Shown here: piece by piece, positions 7,754 through 16,525 of the stretch
Numbering within the stretch: the first letter of the stretch is position 1
Layout of the letters: each line of letters begins with the position of its first letter
Source of the DNA: Mycolicibacter icosiumassiliensis
GTDB lineage: Bacteria; Actinomycetota; Actinomycetes; Mycobacteriales; Mycobacteriaceae
Length of the DNA: 64,000 nucleotides
Direction: 5' to 3'
NCBI RefSeq assembly: GCF_900078685.2
Contig: NZ_LT546166.1
Location: forward strand, 178,801-242,800
The notes under the pieces: generated by a model
Database searches by the model: none
What the model saw: only the letters and a program-made list of their open reading frames with translations
What the model was told of the DNA's origin: nothing
Position numbers and translations under genes: made by a program

Positions 7754-8219
7754 GTGACAACCCGCGACCGCGACGATTCGGGCCGTCCCCGCAACGCCCG
7801 CCCGCGTGATCGGCTGGGCCGCCCGCTGCCCCGCGGCAGCCAGGGCGGGGTCGAAGGTGTTCCCGACGACCTCGACCTGCCGCCGGCCCAGATGCTCGCC
7901 TATGCGCAGCTGTTGCTGGACGACGGGCTGGCCTTCAACGCCCACGAGGTGCTCGAAGCCGCCTGGAGCCCTCGAGCGTGAACTGTGGCAGGGGTTGGCG
8001 GAGCTGGCCGTCGGCGTCGCCCACGTCCAGCGTGGCAATGTGGCCGGCGCGGTCAGTCTGTTGCGCCGCGGCGCTGAACATCTGGCGACGGTGCGGCCCC
8101 CGGCCCCGTTCGGGATCGATCTGGCCGGATTGCTGGGCTTTGCAGCGCATTTGGCCGACGACCTGGCGGCCGGTGTCGAGATCGCCCCGCAGCGGCTGCA
8201 TCCGCGGCTGGTCGCGTGA
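7754..8219 (+). pseudogene. DUF309 family protein, broken by a frameshift
   Basis: The N-terminal part (GTG 7754, VTTRDRDDSG to NAHEVLEAAWSPRA) ends at a TGA at 7979-7981. The conserved remainder (LERELWQGLAELAVG through LHPRLVA) continues in another frame to the TGA at 8219. DUF309 proteins normally run HEVLEAAW, a few residues, then ERELWQGLAQLAVG in one frame. Here only seven bases separate the Trp codon from the ERELW coding sequence, so a small deletion has probably shifted the frame. The function of the family is unknown. The shifted frame still overlaps the galT GTG by 4 bases, so the original gene was translationally coupled to galT. A sequencing error cannot be excluded. Confidence 0.75.
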
Positions 8220-9307
8220 GCGCCCCGATTCGCTGGACGCTTGCCGACGGCCGCGACCTACTGTTCTTCGCCCTGCCCGGCCACACCCCGGCCCCGGTCG
8301 CCGATCGCCGGCCGCTGTCTGCCCGTGATCCCGAGCCGTCGCAGTTGCGCTTCGACCGCACCACCGGCCAGTGGGTGATCATCGCCGCGCAGCGCCAGGA
8401 CCGCACCTACAAACCCCCCGCCGAGGCCTGCCCGCTGTGCCCGGGACCGAGCGGGGAGACCAGCGAGGTGCCGGCGGCCGACTACGACGTCGTGGTCTTC
8501 GAGAACCGGTTCCCCAGCCTGGCGGGATTTCGGCGCGATAATGACCGCTCAGCGGGAGAAACCGCGCCGGAACCGTTCGTTTCCGCACCGGGCAACGGCC
8601 GTTGCGAGGTGATCTGCTTCTCGGCCGATCACACCGGTTCGTTCGCCGACCTGCCGGCGGCCCATGCCCGGCTGGTGGTGCAGGCGTGGCGGCACCGCAC
8701 CGCCGATCTGTTAACCCGCCCGGGCGTCGAGCAGGTGTTCTGCTTCGAAAACCGCGGCGAGGAGATCGGGGTGACGCTGGCTCACCCGCACGGCCAGATC
8801 TACGGCTACCCCTACTTGACTCCGCGAACCGCCGCGATGCTGGCTCAAGCGCGTGCGCATCGAGTTACGCACGGCACCAATCTGTTTGCCGATCTGTTGG
8901 CGGCCGAGCGTGCCGAGGGCGCTCGGGTGGTGGCGCAGACCGAACACTTCACCGCGTTCGTGCCGTTCGCCGCCCGCTGGCCGGTGGAGGTGCACCTGTA
9001 TCCGAATCGGTGGGTGCACAACCTGACCGACCTGACCGACGACGAGCTCGACGACTTTGCGACCCTCTACCGAAACCTGTTGGGCCGCTTCGACCGTATC
9101 TACGACGCCCCGCTGCCGTACATGGCCGCACTGCACCAGTACCGTAGCGACGGCGCCCAGTCCGACGGCTACTTTCACGTCGAGCTGATGTCGATTAGAC
9201 GCAGCGCCACCAAACTGAAATATCTGGCGGCCTCGGAGTCGGCGATGGACGCGTTCATCGCCGATGTCACCCCGGAGTCCGTGGCGGCTAGGCTGCGTGA
9301 GCTGTGA
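8216..9307 (+). CDS. galT: Galactose-1-phosphate uridylyltransferase
   Basis: This 363-residue Leloir enzyme exchanges UMP between UDP-glucose and galactose-1-phosphate. The catalytic HPH motif is intact (His190-Pro-His192 in [11 protein letters not shown]), the nucleophile being the second His. The zinc-site cysteines are seen in ACPLC (Cys72, Cys75). FENRFPSL and the C-terminal GYFHVE motif also fit. The start is a GTG overlapping the DUF309 stop by 4 bases, and the stop overlaps the galK GTG, so the three are coupled. In M. tuberculosis galT is annotated as two fragments; this copy is whole. Confidence 0.96.
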   Translation: MSAPIRWTLADGRDLLFFALPGHTPAPVADRRPLSARDPEPSQLRFDRTTGQWVIIAAQRQDRTYKPPAEACPLCPGPSGETSEVPAADYDVVVFENRFPSLAGFRRDNDRSAGETAPEPFVSAPGNGRCEVICFSADHTGSFADLPAAHARLVVQAWRHRTADLLTRPGVEQVFCFENRGEEIGVTLAHPHGQIYGYPYLTPRTAAMLAQARAHRVTHGTNLFADLLAAERAEGARVVAQTEHFTAFVPFAARWPVEVHLYPNRWVHNLTDLTDDELDDFATLYRNLLGRFDRIYDAPLPYMAALHQYRSDGAQSDGYFHVELMSIRRSATKLKYLAASESAMDAFIADVTPESVAARLREL

Positions 9308-10383
9308 TCACCTACTCCGCGCCGGGCCGGGTCAACCTGATCGGCGAACACACCGACTACAATGGCGGTTTCGCGCTGCCGATCGCGTTGCCGCAGCGCA
9401 CCAGCGTCACCTTCACCCCGGCCGAGACCGACACACTCACCGTGCTCAGCGACCGTGCCGAGGCACCGGTGAGCATCCCGCTGAACACCACGCCCGGGCA
9501 GACCAGCGGCTGGGGCGCCTACGCCGCCGGGGTGATCTGGGCGCTGCGCGACAATGGTTTTGCGGTCCCTGGCGGCACCATGGAGATCCGCAGCGACGTA
9601 CCGATCGGCTCGGGCCTGTCGTCGTCGGCGGCTCTGGAATGCGCGGTGCTCGGCGCCTTGGCGTCGGCGGCCGGTCTGAACATCGATCGGATCGAGCAAG
9701 CCCGGATCGGCCAGCGCGCCGAAAACGACTATGTCGGAGCACCAACGGGGTTGCTGGATCAGCTGTCCTCGCTGTTCGGCGAGGTGTCCAGCGCGCTGCT
9801 GATCGACTTCCGGGACATTGCCGTGCACCCCGTACCGTTCGACCCGGACGCGTCCGGGGTGACCCTGCTGCTGCTCGACTCCGGTCAGCGGCATGGCCAC
9901 GTCGATGGCGAGTACGCCGCCCGGCGCGCCTCGTGTGAACGGGCCGCCGCCGGATTGGGGGTCGCATCGCTGCGGGAGGTCCAGCACCGCGGTGTCCAGG
10001 CGCTGGATGTGCTCACCGACCCGGTCGATGCCCGGCGCGCCCGGCACGTGCTGACCGAGAACGAGCGAGTGCTGGATTTCGTTGCCGCGTGTGCCGAGTT
10101 GGACTTCGCCGCTGCCGGAGGCTTGTTCACGGCGTCGCACGCCTCGATGCGCGACGACTTCGAGATCACCACCGAGCACATCGACCTGATCGCCGACAGT
10201 GCGGTGGCCGCCGGCGCGCTCGGCGCCCGGATGACCGGCGGCGGGTTCGGGGGCTGTGTGATCGCGCTGGTTCCCGCCCAGCTCACGTTGAAGGTGGGCG
10301 ACGCGGTGCGCGCCGCGGTCACCGACGCCGGATACACCGAACCGGAGGTGAGCCGGGTGTATGCGGCGGCGGGGGCGGGCTAA
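9304..10383 (+). CDS. galK: Galactokinase
   Basis: This 359-residue GHMP-family kinase phosphorylates galactose with ATP. It carries the galactokinase signature [15 protein letters not shown] near residue 7, the GHMP ATP-binding motif [11 protein letters not shown] near residue 102 and the C-terminal [13 protein letters not shown] motif near residue 307. The GTG start overlaps the galT TGA by 4 bases, and no other start is plausible given the GRVNLIG motif so close by. Together with galT it converts galactose to glucose-1-phosphate equivalents. Downstream is the vapBC pair, which has its own promoter inside the last codons of galK and the 22-bp gap. Confidence 0.96.
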   Translation: MITYSAPGRVNLIGEHTDYNGGFALPIALPQRTSVTFTPAETDTLTVLSDRAEAPVSIPLNTTPGQTSGWGAYAAGVIWALRDNGFAVPGGTMEIRSDVPIGSGLSSSAALECAVLGALASAAGLNIDRIEQARIGQRAENDYVGAPTGLLDQLSSLFGEVSSALLIDFRDIAVHPVPFDPDASGVTLLLLDSGQRHGHVDGEYAARRASCERAAAGLGVASLREVQHRGVQALDVLTDPVDARRARHVLTENERVLDFVAACAELDFAAAGGLFTASHASMRDDFEITTEHIDLIADSAVAAGALGARMTGGGFGGCVIALVPAQLTLKVGDAVRAAVTDAGYTEPEVSRVYAAAGAG

Positions 10384-10393
10384 GCCGAAGGTG

Positions 10394-10399
10394 TATGGT
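10394..10399 (+). promoter_or_regulatory. Leaderless -10 box of vapB
   Basis: TATGGT lies six bases before the ATG at 10406, so the message should start at the A of the start codon. The heptamer GTGTATG occurs twice (10391-10397 and 10402-10408), a possible antitoxin-binding direct repeat. Confidence 0.45.
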
Positions 10400-10405
10400 T
10401 GGTGT

Positions 10406-10618
10406 ATGTCACGCACCAACATCGATCTCGATGACGAGCTCACCGCCGAGGTGATGCGCCGCTTCGGTGTCACGACAAAGAAGGCTGCCGTTGATCTCGC
10501 TCTGCGGCGCCTCGTCGGTGCGCCGTTGAGCCGGGAGTTCCTCTTGAGCCTCGAAGGCGTCGGTTGGGCGGGTGACCTCGATGCGATGCGCGATGAACGA
10601 CCCGGCGAATTCGGATGA
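10406..10618 (+). CDS. vapB: VapB antitoxin, ribbon-helix-helix type (VapB11-like)
   Basis: This 70-residue antitoxin begins [20 protein letters not shown], a ribbon-helix-helix DNA-binding start, followed by [15 protein letters not shown] and a C-terminal tail ([15 protein letters not shown]) expected to wrap the toxin. It closely resembles VapB11 of M. tuberculosis as I recall it. The ATG at 10406 was preferred over an upstream GTG-rich extension because the RHH strand starts here and a leaderless -10 box fits. It overlaps the toxin start by 4 bases and should neutralise VapC and autorepress the operon. Confidence 0.9.
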   Translation: MSRTNIDLDDELTAEVMRRFGVTTKKAAVDLALRRLVGAPLSREFLLSLEGVGWAGDLDAMRDERPGEFG

Positions 10619-11019
10619 TCCTGGTCGACACCTCGGTATGGATCGAATACTTCCGGGCAACCGGGTCGGCAGCAGCATGTGAAGTACGGCGCCTACTCTC
10701 CGACGAACCCGATCAGGTGGTGACCTGCGAGCCGGTCGCGATGGAGATCTTGGCCGGGGCGAGCAGCGACGACGCCTACCGAAAACTTGAGCGGCTGGTA
10801 AACGGTCTGCCGTCGTTGACGGTCGAGACGGCAACCGACTTTCGTTCGGCCGCTGATATTTATCGCGCGGCCCAACGCACGGGTCAGACGATTCGCAGTA
10901 TCAACGACTGCCTGATTGCTGCGGTTGCGTTGCGCCATCATGCCCAGGTTGCGCACCGGGACGCCGACTTCGACGTCATTGCCGAGATAACCGGCCTGAT
11001 GACCACATCGCTGCGCTGA
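10615..11019 (+). CDS. vapC: VapC toxin, PIN-domain ribonuclease (VapC11-like)
   Basis: This 134-residue PIN-domain RNase begins [18 protein letters not shown]. The catalytic acids are in place: Asp5 (VDTS), a central Glu ([10 protein letters not shown]), Asp near residue 101 (SINDCLIAA) and Asp119-type residues in AHRDADFD. Similarity to VapC11, which I recall as cutting tRNA, is strong over the whole length. The ATG overlaps the antitoxin stop by 4 bases. Both genes look intact, so an active module is likely. It ends 6 bp from the convergent FAD monooxygenase stop. Confidence 0.92.
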   Translation: MILVDTSVWIEYFRATGSAAACEVRRLLSDEPDQVVTCEPVAMEILAGASSDDAYRKLERLVNGLPSLTVETATDFRSAADIYRAAQRTGQTIRSINDCLIAAVALRHHAQVAHRDADFDVIAEITGLMTTSLR

Positions 11020-11025
11020 CCGGGA

Positions 11026-12210
11026 TCAGATCCCGTAATCGGGCAGGTCGAAATCGTCGCGCACCGTGCCGGCGAACAGCTGCGTTAGCATTCGCAGGTT
11101 CATCGCCCGTAGCGCGAGGTTGCGAAGCCACAGACCGAAACGCGTTCGGGTGGCAAAGAATCCGAGCAGCCGTGCAGCGTTGGACTGCTTGGTCTCGATC
11201 AACGGGCGCAGCCGCGCCTCGTAGGCGTCGAAGGCGCGCAGGTGGTCACCACCGGCGCGGTGCAGCTCGCCGGCCAGCACATAGGCCTCGGTGATCGCCA
11301 GGCCGGTACCCTCGCCGCCGAGCAGCGAGATGCACCCGGCGGCGTCGCCGATCAACAGCACTCGGCCCCGCGACCAGTGGTTCATTCGAACCTGGCTGAC
11401 CACGTCGAAGTACAGGTCCTCGGCTCCGCCGGTGTGACCGGCTTGTCCGTCGATGGCGGCCAGCAGCTGCGGGCACTCCCAGCCGGCATCGGCGAACCGG
11501 TTGTGCACCTGGGCGTGCGGATCTGAAACATCGGGGGAGGCGTCGCGGAACACGAACAAAGCCAGGGTGCGGTCTTCGCGCAGCGCCACGCGTGACACCT
11601 GCCGGTCGGGAACTGCGTACGTCACGTAGGCCAGTTCGTCGCGGGGCCGGTAGCCCTCGACGACGGCGGCGGCCACCTTGCAGCCGAGGTAGTGCTCGAA
11701 ATCGGCATCCGGGCCGAACACCAACCGGCGCACGTTGGAGTGCAGCCCGTCGGCGCCGATCACCAGGTCGAATTCGCGCGGCCCCGCATGGCCGAAGGTA
11801 AGGCGAACGCAGGTGTCGTCCTGGTCGACGGCGGTAATGCTGTCGCCGTAGATCATCTCGACATGCTCGGCGACGGTGGCATGAATGGTGTCGGCCAGGT
11901 CACCGCGCGGCAGGCTGGTGAAGTCGTCCCCGAGCAGCTGCCGAAAGACGTTGGTGTCCAACGTGGCGAGGGTATGGCCGTCGGCGCCGACCGTGCGGAC
12001 AGAGTCGATCTGGTAGCCCTTGTCCAGGATTTGCGCCTCAAGACCCATCCGCCTCGCCACGGTGTAGCCAACGCCCCAGAAGTCGATCATGTAGCCGCCG
12101 GAGCGAAAAGCCGGCGCGCGCTCGATCACGGTCGGGGTGTGGCCGGTGCGGTGCAGCCAGTACGCGAGCGCGGTCCCGGCCACTCCTGCACCGCTGATCG
12201 CGATCCGCAT
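11026..12210 (-). CDS. FAD-dependent monooxygenase, PHBH/TetX-like fold
   Basis: This 394-residue aromatic-ring hydroxylase-type flavoprotein has the N-terminal GxGxxG loop (ISGAGVAGTALAYWL), an acidic residue ending the second strand (VIER), the DG motif VIGADGLHSNVRR near residue 155 and the GDAAGCISLLGGEG motif near residue 285 that binds the flavin ribityl chain. It probably hydroxylates an aromatic or polycyclic substrate with NAD(P)H and O2. Resistance-type TetX proteins share this layout, but there is no specific evidence for drug inactivation. It starts only 4 bp after the stop of the upstream flippase-like gene on the same strand, so the two are probably co-transcribed. Confidence 0.88.
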   Translation of the reverse strand: MRIAISGAGVAGTALAYWLHRTGHTPTVIERAPAFRSGGYMIDFWGVGYTVARRMGLEAQILDKGYQIDSVRTVGADGHTLATLDTNVFRQLLGDDFTSLPRGDLADTIHATVAEHVEMIYGDSITAVDQDDTCVRLTFGHAGPREFDLVIGADGLHSNVRRLVFGPDADFEHYLGCKVAAAVVEGYRPRDELAYVTYAVPDRQVSRVALREDRTLALFVFRDASPDVSDPHAQVHNRFADAGWECPQLLAAIDGQAGHTGGAEDLYFDVVSQVRMNHWSRGRVLLIGDAAGCISLLGGEGTGLAITEAYVLAGELHRAGGDHLRAFDAYEARLRPLIETKQSNAARLLGFFATRTRFGLWLRNLALRAMNLRMLTQLFAGTVRDDFDLPDYGI

Positions 12211-12214
12211 CGGC

Positions 12215-14581
12215 TCAGATCATCTCGTTCTCGGTCAGCCAGCGCATCACCGGCCAGCCGATGAACACCGGCAGCCAGCAGGTCAGAACCCGGTAGAGCA
12301 GCACCGACGGGACCGCCAGCGCGGCCGGCACACCGAAGGCGGCCAGCCCACCGATCAGGGCGGCCTCCACGGCTCCCACCCCGCCGGGCGTCGGCGCCGC
12401 CGAGGCCAGGGTGCCGCCGACCATCGTCACCACCGTGACGGTGACGAACGATGTGTTGCCGCCGAAAGCCTCCACGCTGGCCCACAGCGCCAGCGCCGCA
12501 CCCAATGTGGTGCCGGCCGCGCCCAATACGATCAACGCCAGTCGCTTGGGTTCGCGGGCCAGGTCCACCAGATCCCCGGTGACTTCCTTGAGGCGTGGCC
12601 GCAGTGCCGTGGTCAACCACCGGCGCAGGTTGGGCACCAGCAACACAATGCCGGCCAAGCCGAGCGCCACACCGGCGATCAGGTACAGCATGGTCGCACC
12701 GGGTACGAAGTGCGACAGATCCGTTGAGGCGCCCGCGGCGGTGGTGAAGATGACCAGCAGGATCACGTGCACGATCACCTGCACCGACTGCTGTAGGGCG
12801 ACCGCGGCGGTCGCGCGCAAGGTGCTCAGGCCGCCCTTCTGCAGGAACCGGGTACTCAACGCCAGGCCGCCGACGCCGGCTGGGGTGGTGGTGGCCGCAA
12901 AGGTGTTGGCCACCTGCATGATCGCCAGATTGCGAAAGCTGACCAAGCCGTTGGCGCATGCCCACAGCGCGCCCGCCGCGCCGACATAGGTCAGCGACGA
13001 GACGATCAGCCCGACCAACGCCCACCACCAGTTCGCCTGCCGCAGTTGGGAGAAGAAGGTGGGCACCTGGCTGATGAAGGGATAGGCCACATACACCAGG
13101 GCAACGAGCAGGATCAGCTGAATCAGCTGGCTGCGGGTGAACCGGGTGATGGTCTTGGTCTGGATCTGATCGGTGCCGGTCTGACGCTTGACCTCCTCGC
13201 GGGTAGCGGCGATCACGGTGCCGAGGTCGGGGATGGCATTGCGAAGCCGCGCGGGCACCGCGGATTTGGTGAGGCGCCGCGAGGCGGCCAGCACGGCGGT
13301 GCGGCCGAAGTATTCGATGGCCGCTTCCACCGCCGCGGCCGCGTCGTACAGCGATGACGTGGTCACCAGCAACTGGGCGATGTCGGATTGCAGTTGGGTG
13401 TCGGTGGCGCCGTACTCGGCGTTGCCGAAGCCGCCGAAGAGCACCTGGCCGTCGTCGACGGTCATCTCCTTGCTGCGCAGGTCACCGTGCGAGATCTGCT
13501 GATCGTGGAGGCGCCGCAAGGATTCCCACGGCTTTGCCACCGGTGTGGTGGCGGTGCATTTAACGATCGGCGTGCCCCGGGGCGGGGTGTGGGCATACAA
13601 CGTCCAGCCCCGGTCCAGGGAGGCGACCGCGACGGTGTTGGTGTTGGCGAACCCTGCATCGGCGATCGAGATCGCCATCAGCGCGCGATGCTCCACGGCG
13701 CGGTGCAGCGAGGCGTGCAGCGGCGCGGTCTCAGTGGTGCGCAACCGGAACTTGCGCCAGAGCTGTCGCAGCGCGCCGCCACTGCGCTGGTTGGGGCCGT
13801 ACAACTCGATGATCACCGGGTGGTCGCCGACGGTCGACAGCACCAGCGGGCCGGGCCCGGCCGGCCGGATGACGGCGAGTTCGGAGACGGTGTGGCCGTG
13901 ACGGGCCAGGGTGCGGACGGCGCCGTCCAGCGGCACCTCCAGCGCGGGTGTGCCGACGATCAGGATCACCAACGCCCCGACGAACCATCCGACGGCCAGC
14001 CCGAGCAGCGAGCGGGCCGGGACGATCGCGCTGACCACCAGGTGGATCGGCACGAACGCCAGCAGCAGTGCCCACCACCAGCGTCGCCAGCGGGCCGGCA
14101 GCCAGGGGCCGGAGACGGTGAGCATGGCGGCAAGCATGGCGATCCACCGCGGGTCGTCGAGGAACTGCGCCAGCGTGGTGGCCAGCCGATCGGAGAGGTC
14201 GAAATGCCAATTCGGTGCGGCCATGCCGGTGCTGCGGATCGACAGTGACACCACCGCGAGCAAACCGGCCACGGCATAGGCTCCGAGCAGCTTCCATTGC
14301 CGGGAGGCCACCAGCCCGATCAGGATCGCGAACGGCAACACCAGGATCGCGATGCCGTAGGCGAGGTAGACCAGGTTGGCGTGGACGGGGGAGAGCACCC
14401 CGACGATCTGGGATACCGACCGCTCGAGTGCCACCCACTCGTAGCGGGTGACCAGCGAGCTGGTGATGACAGTCGCGAGGAAGAGTGCGGCCAGCACCAG
14501 ACGCAGAATGTCGTTGGTGCGTCGGGTCAGCGGCTGCAGCAGGTTGCCGGTGACGGCGACGTCGCGCCCCTCAACTCGCAT
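12215..14581 (-). CDS. Large flippase-like membrane protein (UPF0104/LPG-synthase TM region) with an embedded kinase-like domain
   Basis: This 788-residue protein has three parts. Residues about 20-235 hold six or seven hydrophobic helices. Residues about 250-470 are soluble and contain ISHGDLRSKEMTVDDGQV followed by FGGFGNAEYG, resembling the HxD and DFG-type loops of a degenerate kinase/ABC1-like phosphotransferase. Residues about 490-785 form eight or so helices of the lysylphosphatidylglycerol-synthase/flippase region (PF03706-like), with TPAGVGGLAL and TPGGVGAVEAAL as the family's GG-type motifs. A role in moving or modifying a lipid across the membrane is inferred from the family. The ATG at 14581 is the only good start. 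A 359-bp intergenic region with an inverted-repeat element lies upstream. Confidence 0.82.
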   Translation of the reverse strand: MRVEGRDVAVTGNLLQPLTRRTNDILRLVLAALFLATVITSSLVTRYEWVALERSVSQIVGVLSPVHANLVYLAYGIAILVLPFAILIGLVASRQWKLLGAYAVAGLLAVVSLSIRSTGMAAPNWHFDLSDRLATTLAQFLDDPRWIAMLAAMLTVSGPWLPARWRRWWWALLLAFVPIHLVVSAIVPARSLLGLAVGWFVGALVILIVGTPALEVPLDGAVRTLARHGHTVSELAVIRPAGPGPLVLSTVGDHPVIIELYGPNQRSGGALRQLWRKFRLRTTETAPLHASLHRAVEHRALMAISIADAGFANTNTVAVASLDRGWTLYAHTPPRGTPIVKCTATTPVAKPWESLRRLHDQQISHGDLRSKEMTVDDGQVLFGGFGNAEYGATDTQLQSDIAQLLVTTSSLYDAAAAVEAAIEYFGRTAVLAASRRLTKSAVPARLRNAIPDLGTVIAATREEVKRQTGTDQIQTKTITRFTRSQLIQLILLVALVYVAYPFISQVPTFFSQLRQANWWWALVGLIVSSLTYVGAAGALWACANGLVSFRNLAIMQVANTFAATTTPAGVGGLALSTRFLQKGGLSTLRATAAVALQQSVQVIVHVILLVIFTTAAGASTDLSHFVPGATMLYLIAGVALGLAGIVLLVPNLRRWLTTALRPRLKEVTGDLVDLAREPKRLALIVLGAAGTTLGAALALWASVEAFGGNTSFVTVTVVTMVGGTLASAAPTPGGVGAVEAALIGGLAAFGVPAALAVPSVLLYRVLTCWLPVFIGWPVMRWLTENEMI

Positions 14582-14732
14582 GATCTCTTTCGGTCCGTCT
14601 CATGCCGCATCGCGTGGCGGCTCGCCACAACTTAACCGGTGAGCTGCGGTGGGGGGTTAATTTGTCGGCCGCCTCGCCGCCGCGTCATCCGGGTTGAGTC
14701 CCGTCCGTCACATCTGTCACCGACGAGAGGGT

Positions 14733-14872
14733 ATGTGGTGTGCGCCCGGCTTTGAGCGACTGCAGAGTTGCAGCGCTCCACCCCATTGCCGCGCCGCGTC
14801 GATATGTCCTACTCACTGTCTGACATAACGCTGGTTGTCGCTCCAAGGTGGGCGCACAATCACATGGTCCGA
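14733..14872. repeat. Small inverted-repeat (MITE-like) element in a 359-bp intergenic region
   Basis: Imperfect 21-bp inverted arms lie at 14740-14760 (GTGCGCCC...TTGAGCGAC) and 14837-14857 (GTCGCTCC...GGGCGCAC), with 3 mismatches and 76 bp between them. Similarity continues outward through ATGTG/CACAT (14733-14865), with a possible GGT duplication at the edges. A third copy of the right arm is at 51899-51937. The element holds no gene. The rest of 14582-14940 shows no tRNA, no convincing coding sequence and no clear terminator. Confidence 0.55.
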
Positions 14873-14940
14873 AGCGGTGACGGTTGGGGTTATTGAGGTG
14901 ACGACGGTTTCTTAGGGGGCGACGACGTACCGCTGCCGGG

Positions 14941-15816
14941 TCAGACCGGGAAGGTCACCCCGGTCATCTTCTCCGACTCCTCCCACAGCCGGCGCCATAG
15001 CCGCTGGTCTTTCGACAGCTTGCTCGACGGGCACGGCCCCATCGTGCCGCGCATCTGGTTCAGCTTCGTGGGCCCCCAATAGATGTCCGGGTCGGCGTCG
15101 GGGACCGTCGCGGCAAACAAGGTCGACTCGGCGCCTCGCTCCGGCGGCTGGCCGACCAGCGGCAAACCGTACCTGGTGATCACACCGATGAGGGTCTTGT
15201 CGTTGTCGAACAGGTCGGTACTCGACACCCCCGGATGCACGCCAAAGGAGCGCAGCGGCGAGCCGGCCGCGACCAGCCGGCGCTGCAGCTCCCGGGCGAA
15301 CATCAGGTTGGCCAGCTTGGACTGCGCGTACGCCAGGTTGCGCTGGTAGAGGCGGTGCGCATAGTTGAGGTCGTCGACCCAGAACTTCGGGGTCTGCTTG
15401 TGCGCGATGCTCGACACCGTCACCACCCGGTCACCGATCCGATCCAGCAGTAGGCCGGTCAGCGCGAAGTGGCCAAGGTGGTTGACGCCGAACTGCGTCT
15501 CGAAGCCGTCGACGGTGCGTCGCATCGGGATGTTCATGATCCCGGCGTTATTGACCAGCACATCGAAGCCGCCCTGCTGCGCGGCGAATTCGCGCACCGA
15601 CGCCAGGTTGCCCAGATCCAGTGCCGCCACCCGGACGTCACCGTCGATTCCGTCGGCGATCTCCTGGGCCTTGGCCGTGTTGCGGCAGGCCATCACCACG
15701 CTGGCGCCCTTGGCGGCCAGGGTGCGGGTGACGACCTCGCCCAGGCCACCGTTGGCGCCGGTCACCACGAAGGTGCGGCCGGACTGATCGGGGGTGTCTG
15801 AGATTGTGAAAGACAT
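14941..15816 (-). CDS. SDR family oxidoreductase (retinol dehydrogenase/WWOX-like)
   Basis: This 291-residue SDR has TGANGGLGEVV near residue 19, NNAGIM near residue 92 and the catalytic YAQSKLAN motif. The length and the C-terminal ...SKDQRLWRRLWEESEKMTGV resemble the light-dependent protochlorophyllide reductase/retinol dehydrogenase branch that is frequent in mycobacteria. The substrate is unknown. The ATG at 15816 (MSFTISDTPDQ) was preferred because upstream codons are not SDR-like. It is followed, after the inverted-repeat element, by the flippase-like gene on the same strand but 359 bp away, so the two are probably separate units. Confidence 0.9.
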   Translation of the reverse strand: MSFTISDTPDQSGRTFVVTGANGGLGEVVTRTLAAKGASVVMACRNTAKAQEIADGIDGDVRVAALDLGNLASVREFAAQQGGFDVLVNNAGIMNIPMRRTVDGFETQFGVNHLGHFALTGLLLDRIGDRVVTVSSIAHKQTPKFWVDDLNYAHRLYQRNLAYAQSKLANLMFARELQRRLVAAGSPLRSFGVHPGVSSTDLFDNDKTLIGVITRYGLPLVGQPPERGAESTLFAATVPDADPDIYWGPTKLNQMRGTMGPCPSSKLSKDQRLWRRLWEESEKMTGVTFPV

Positions 15817-15853
15817 GCTGGTCACCGTACCTGCCGGTGGGGGTCGACGACGC

Positions 15854-16156
15854 TCACGCCCGGTGCAGTAGCGCGGTGACAACGACTGGAGGAATGACGG
15901 CCAGGGCAATCGTCAGGGGTGTCGCCAGGTAGCCGATGAGCATGCCGAGCCCGATTTGAGCAACCTTGGCGCCACCGGTCTGCCACATGAAGAAGCCGGT
16001 CGGCACCACGATCAGGGTGGCGATGCCGAACAAGTACAGCTGGGCGATCCAAAAAGGAACAAATATCCACGTTGCGGTCTCGACGATCGCGATAGTCCCC
16101 AGTGCGGCGAGGAAACCGTGTGGGCCGTAGCGGGCTTCGGTAGTCGGGCTGGTCAT
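15854..16156 (-). CDS. Small membrane protein (100 aa), last gene of a three-gene operon
   Basis: I do not recognise this protein. After a short soluble start (MTSPTTEARYGPHG) it is nearly all hydrophobic, with three and perhaps four membrane helices (about residues 15-35, 37-58 and 67-97). The ATG overlaps the stop of the upstream small membrane gene by 4 bases (ATGA). It is encoded behind a 426-residue soluble protein and another small membrane protein. This arrangement resembles an effector followed by membrane immunity proteins, but that is only inference from layout. Confidence 0.7.
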   Translation of the reverse strand: MTSPTTEARYGPHGFLAALGTIAIVETATWIFVPFWIAQLYLFGIATLIVVPTGFFMWQTGGAKVAQIGLGMLIGYLATPLTIALAVIPPVVVTALLHRA

Positions 16157-16506
16157 GCGCCGCTCTCCAACCACGGCAAGAAAATCAGTGCGTAGGCCAA
16201 TCCACTCATGAAGATCACCACGGCCGATCCGCAGACAGCCAGACCTACAGCGTGTCGACGCGGTGATTCCGCGCGCAACAACACGGTGCCGATCACCAGA
16301 GCTGCGGTGGTCGGCACGATGAGCGCGGCCGTGGCCAGGTAGCGAAACGCTGTCCCGTAGGCGAGTGGCAAGCCAGTCAGCGACAGCCAGCCGATACCGA
16401 TTATCGCCGCGAGGACGAGTTGGACGACGAGCGGTGCTGATCGGGTGGCGGTGCGCCAGAAGGCGGGGTCGCCATCTCGGATATGGGCCAGTATTGCGCT
16501 GGGCAT
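16153..16506 (-). CDS. Small membrane protein (117 aa), middle gene of a three-gene operon
   Basis: I do not recognise this protein. It starts MPSAILAHIRDGDPAFWRTA and has three clear membrane helices (about residues 25-48, 54-78 and 87-112). It begins 19 bp after the stop of the 426-residue gene and overlaps the next small membrane gene by 4 bases, so all three are translated from one message. No catalytic motif is visible. Confidence 0.72.
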   Translation of the reverse strand: MPSAILAHIRDGDPAFWRTATRSAPLVVQLVLAAIIGIGWLSLTGLPLAYGTAFRYLATAALIVPTTAALVIGTVLLRAESPRRHAVGLAVCGSAVVIFMSGLAYALIFLPWLESGA

Positions 16507-16525
16507 GCCTCGGCTCCTTTGTCGA

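Noticed and set aside
14690..14710. A GGTTGAGTCCC segment resembling a tRNA T-arm
   Set aside because: No matching acceptor, D or anticodon arm can be folded around it.
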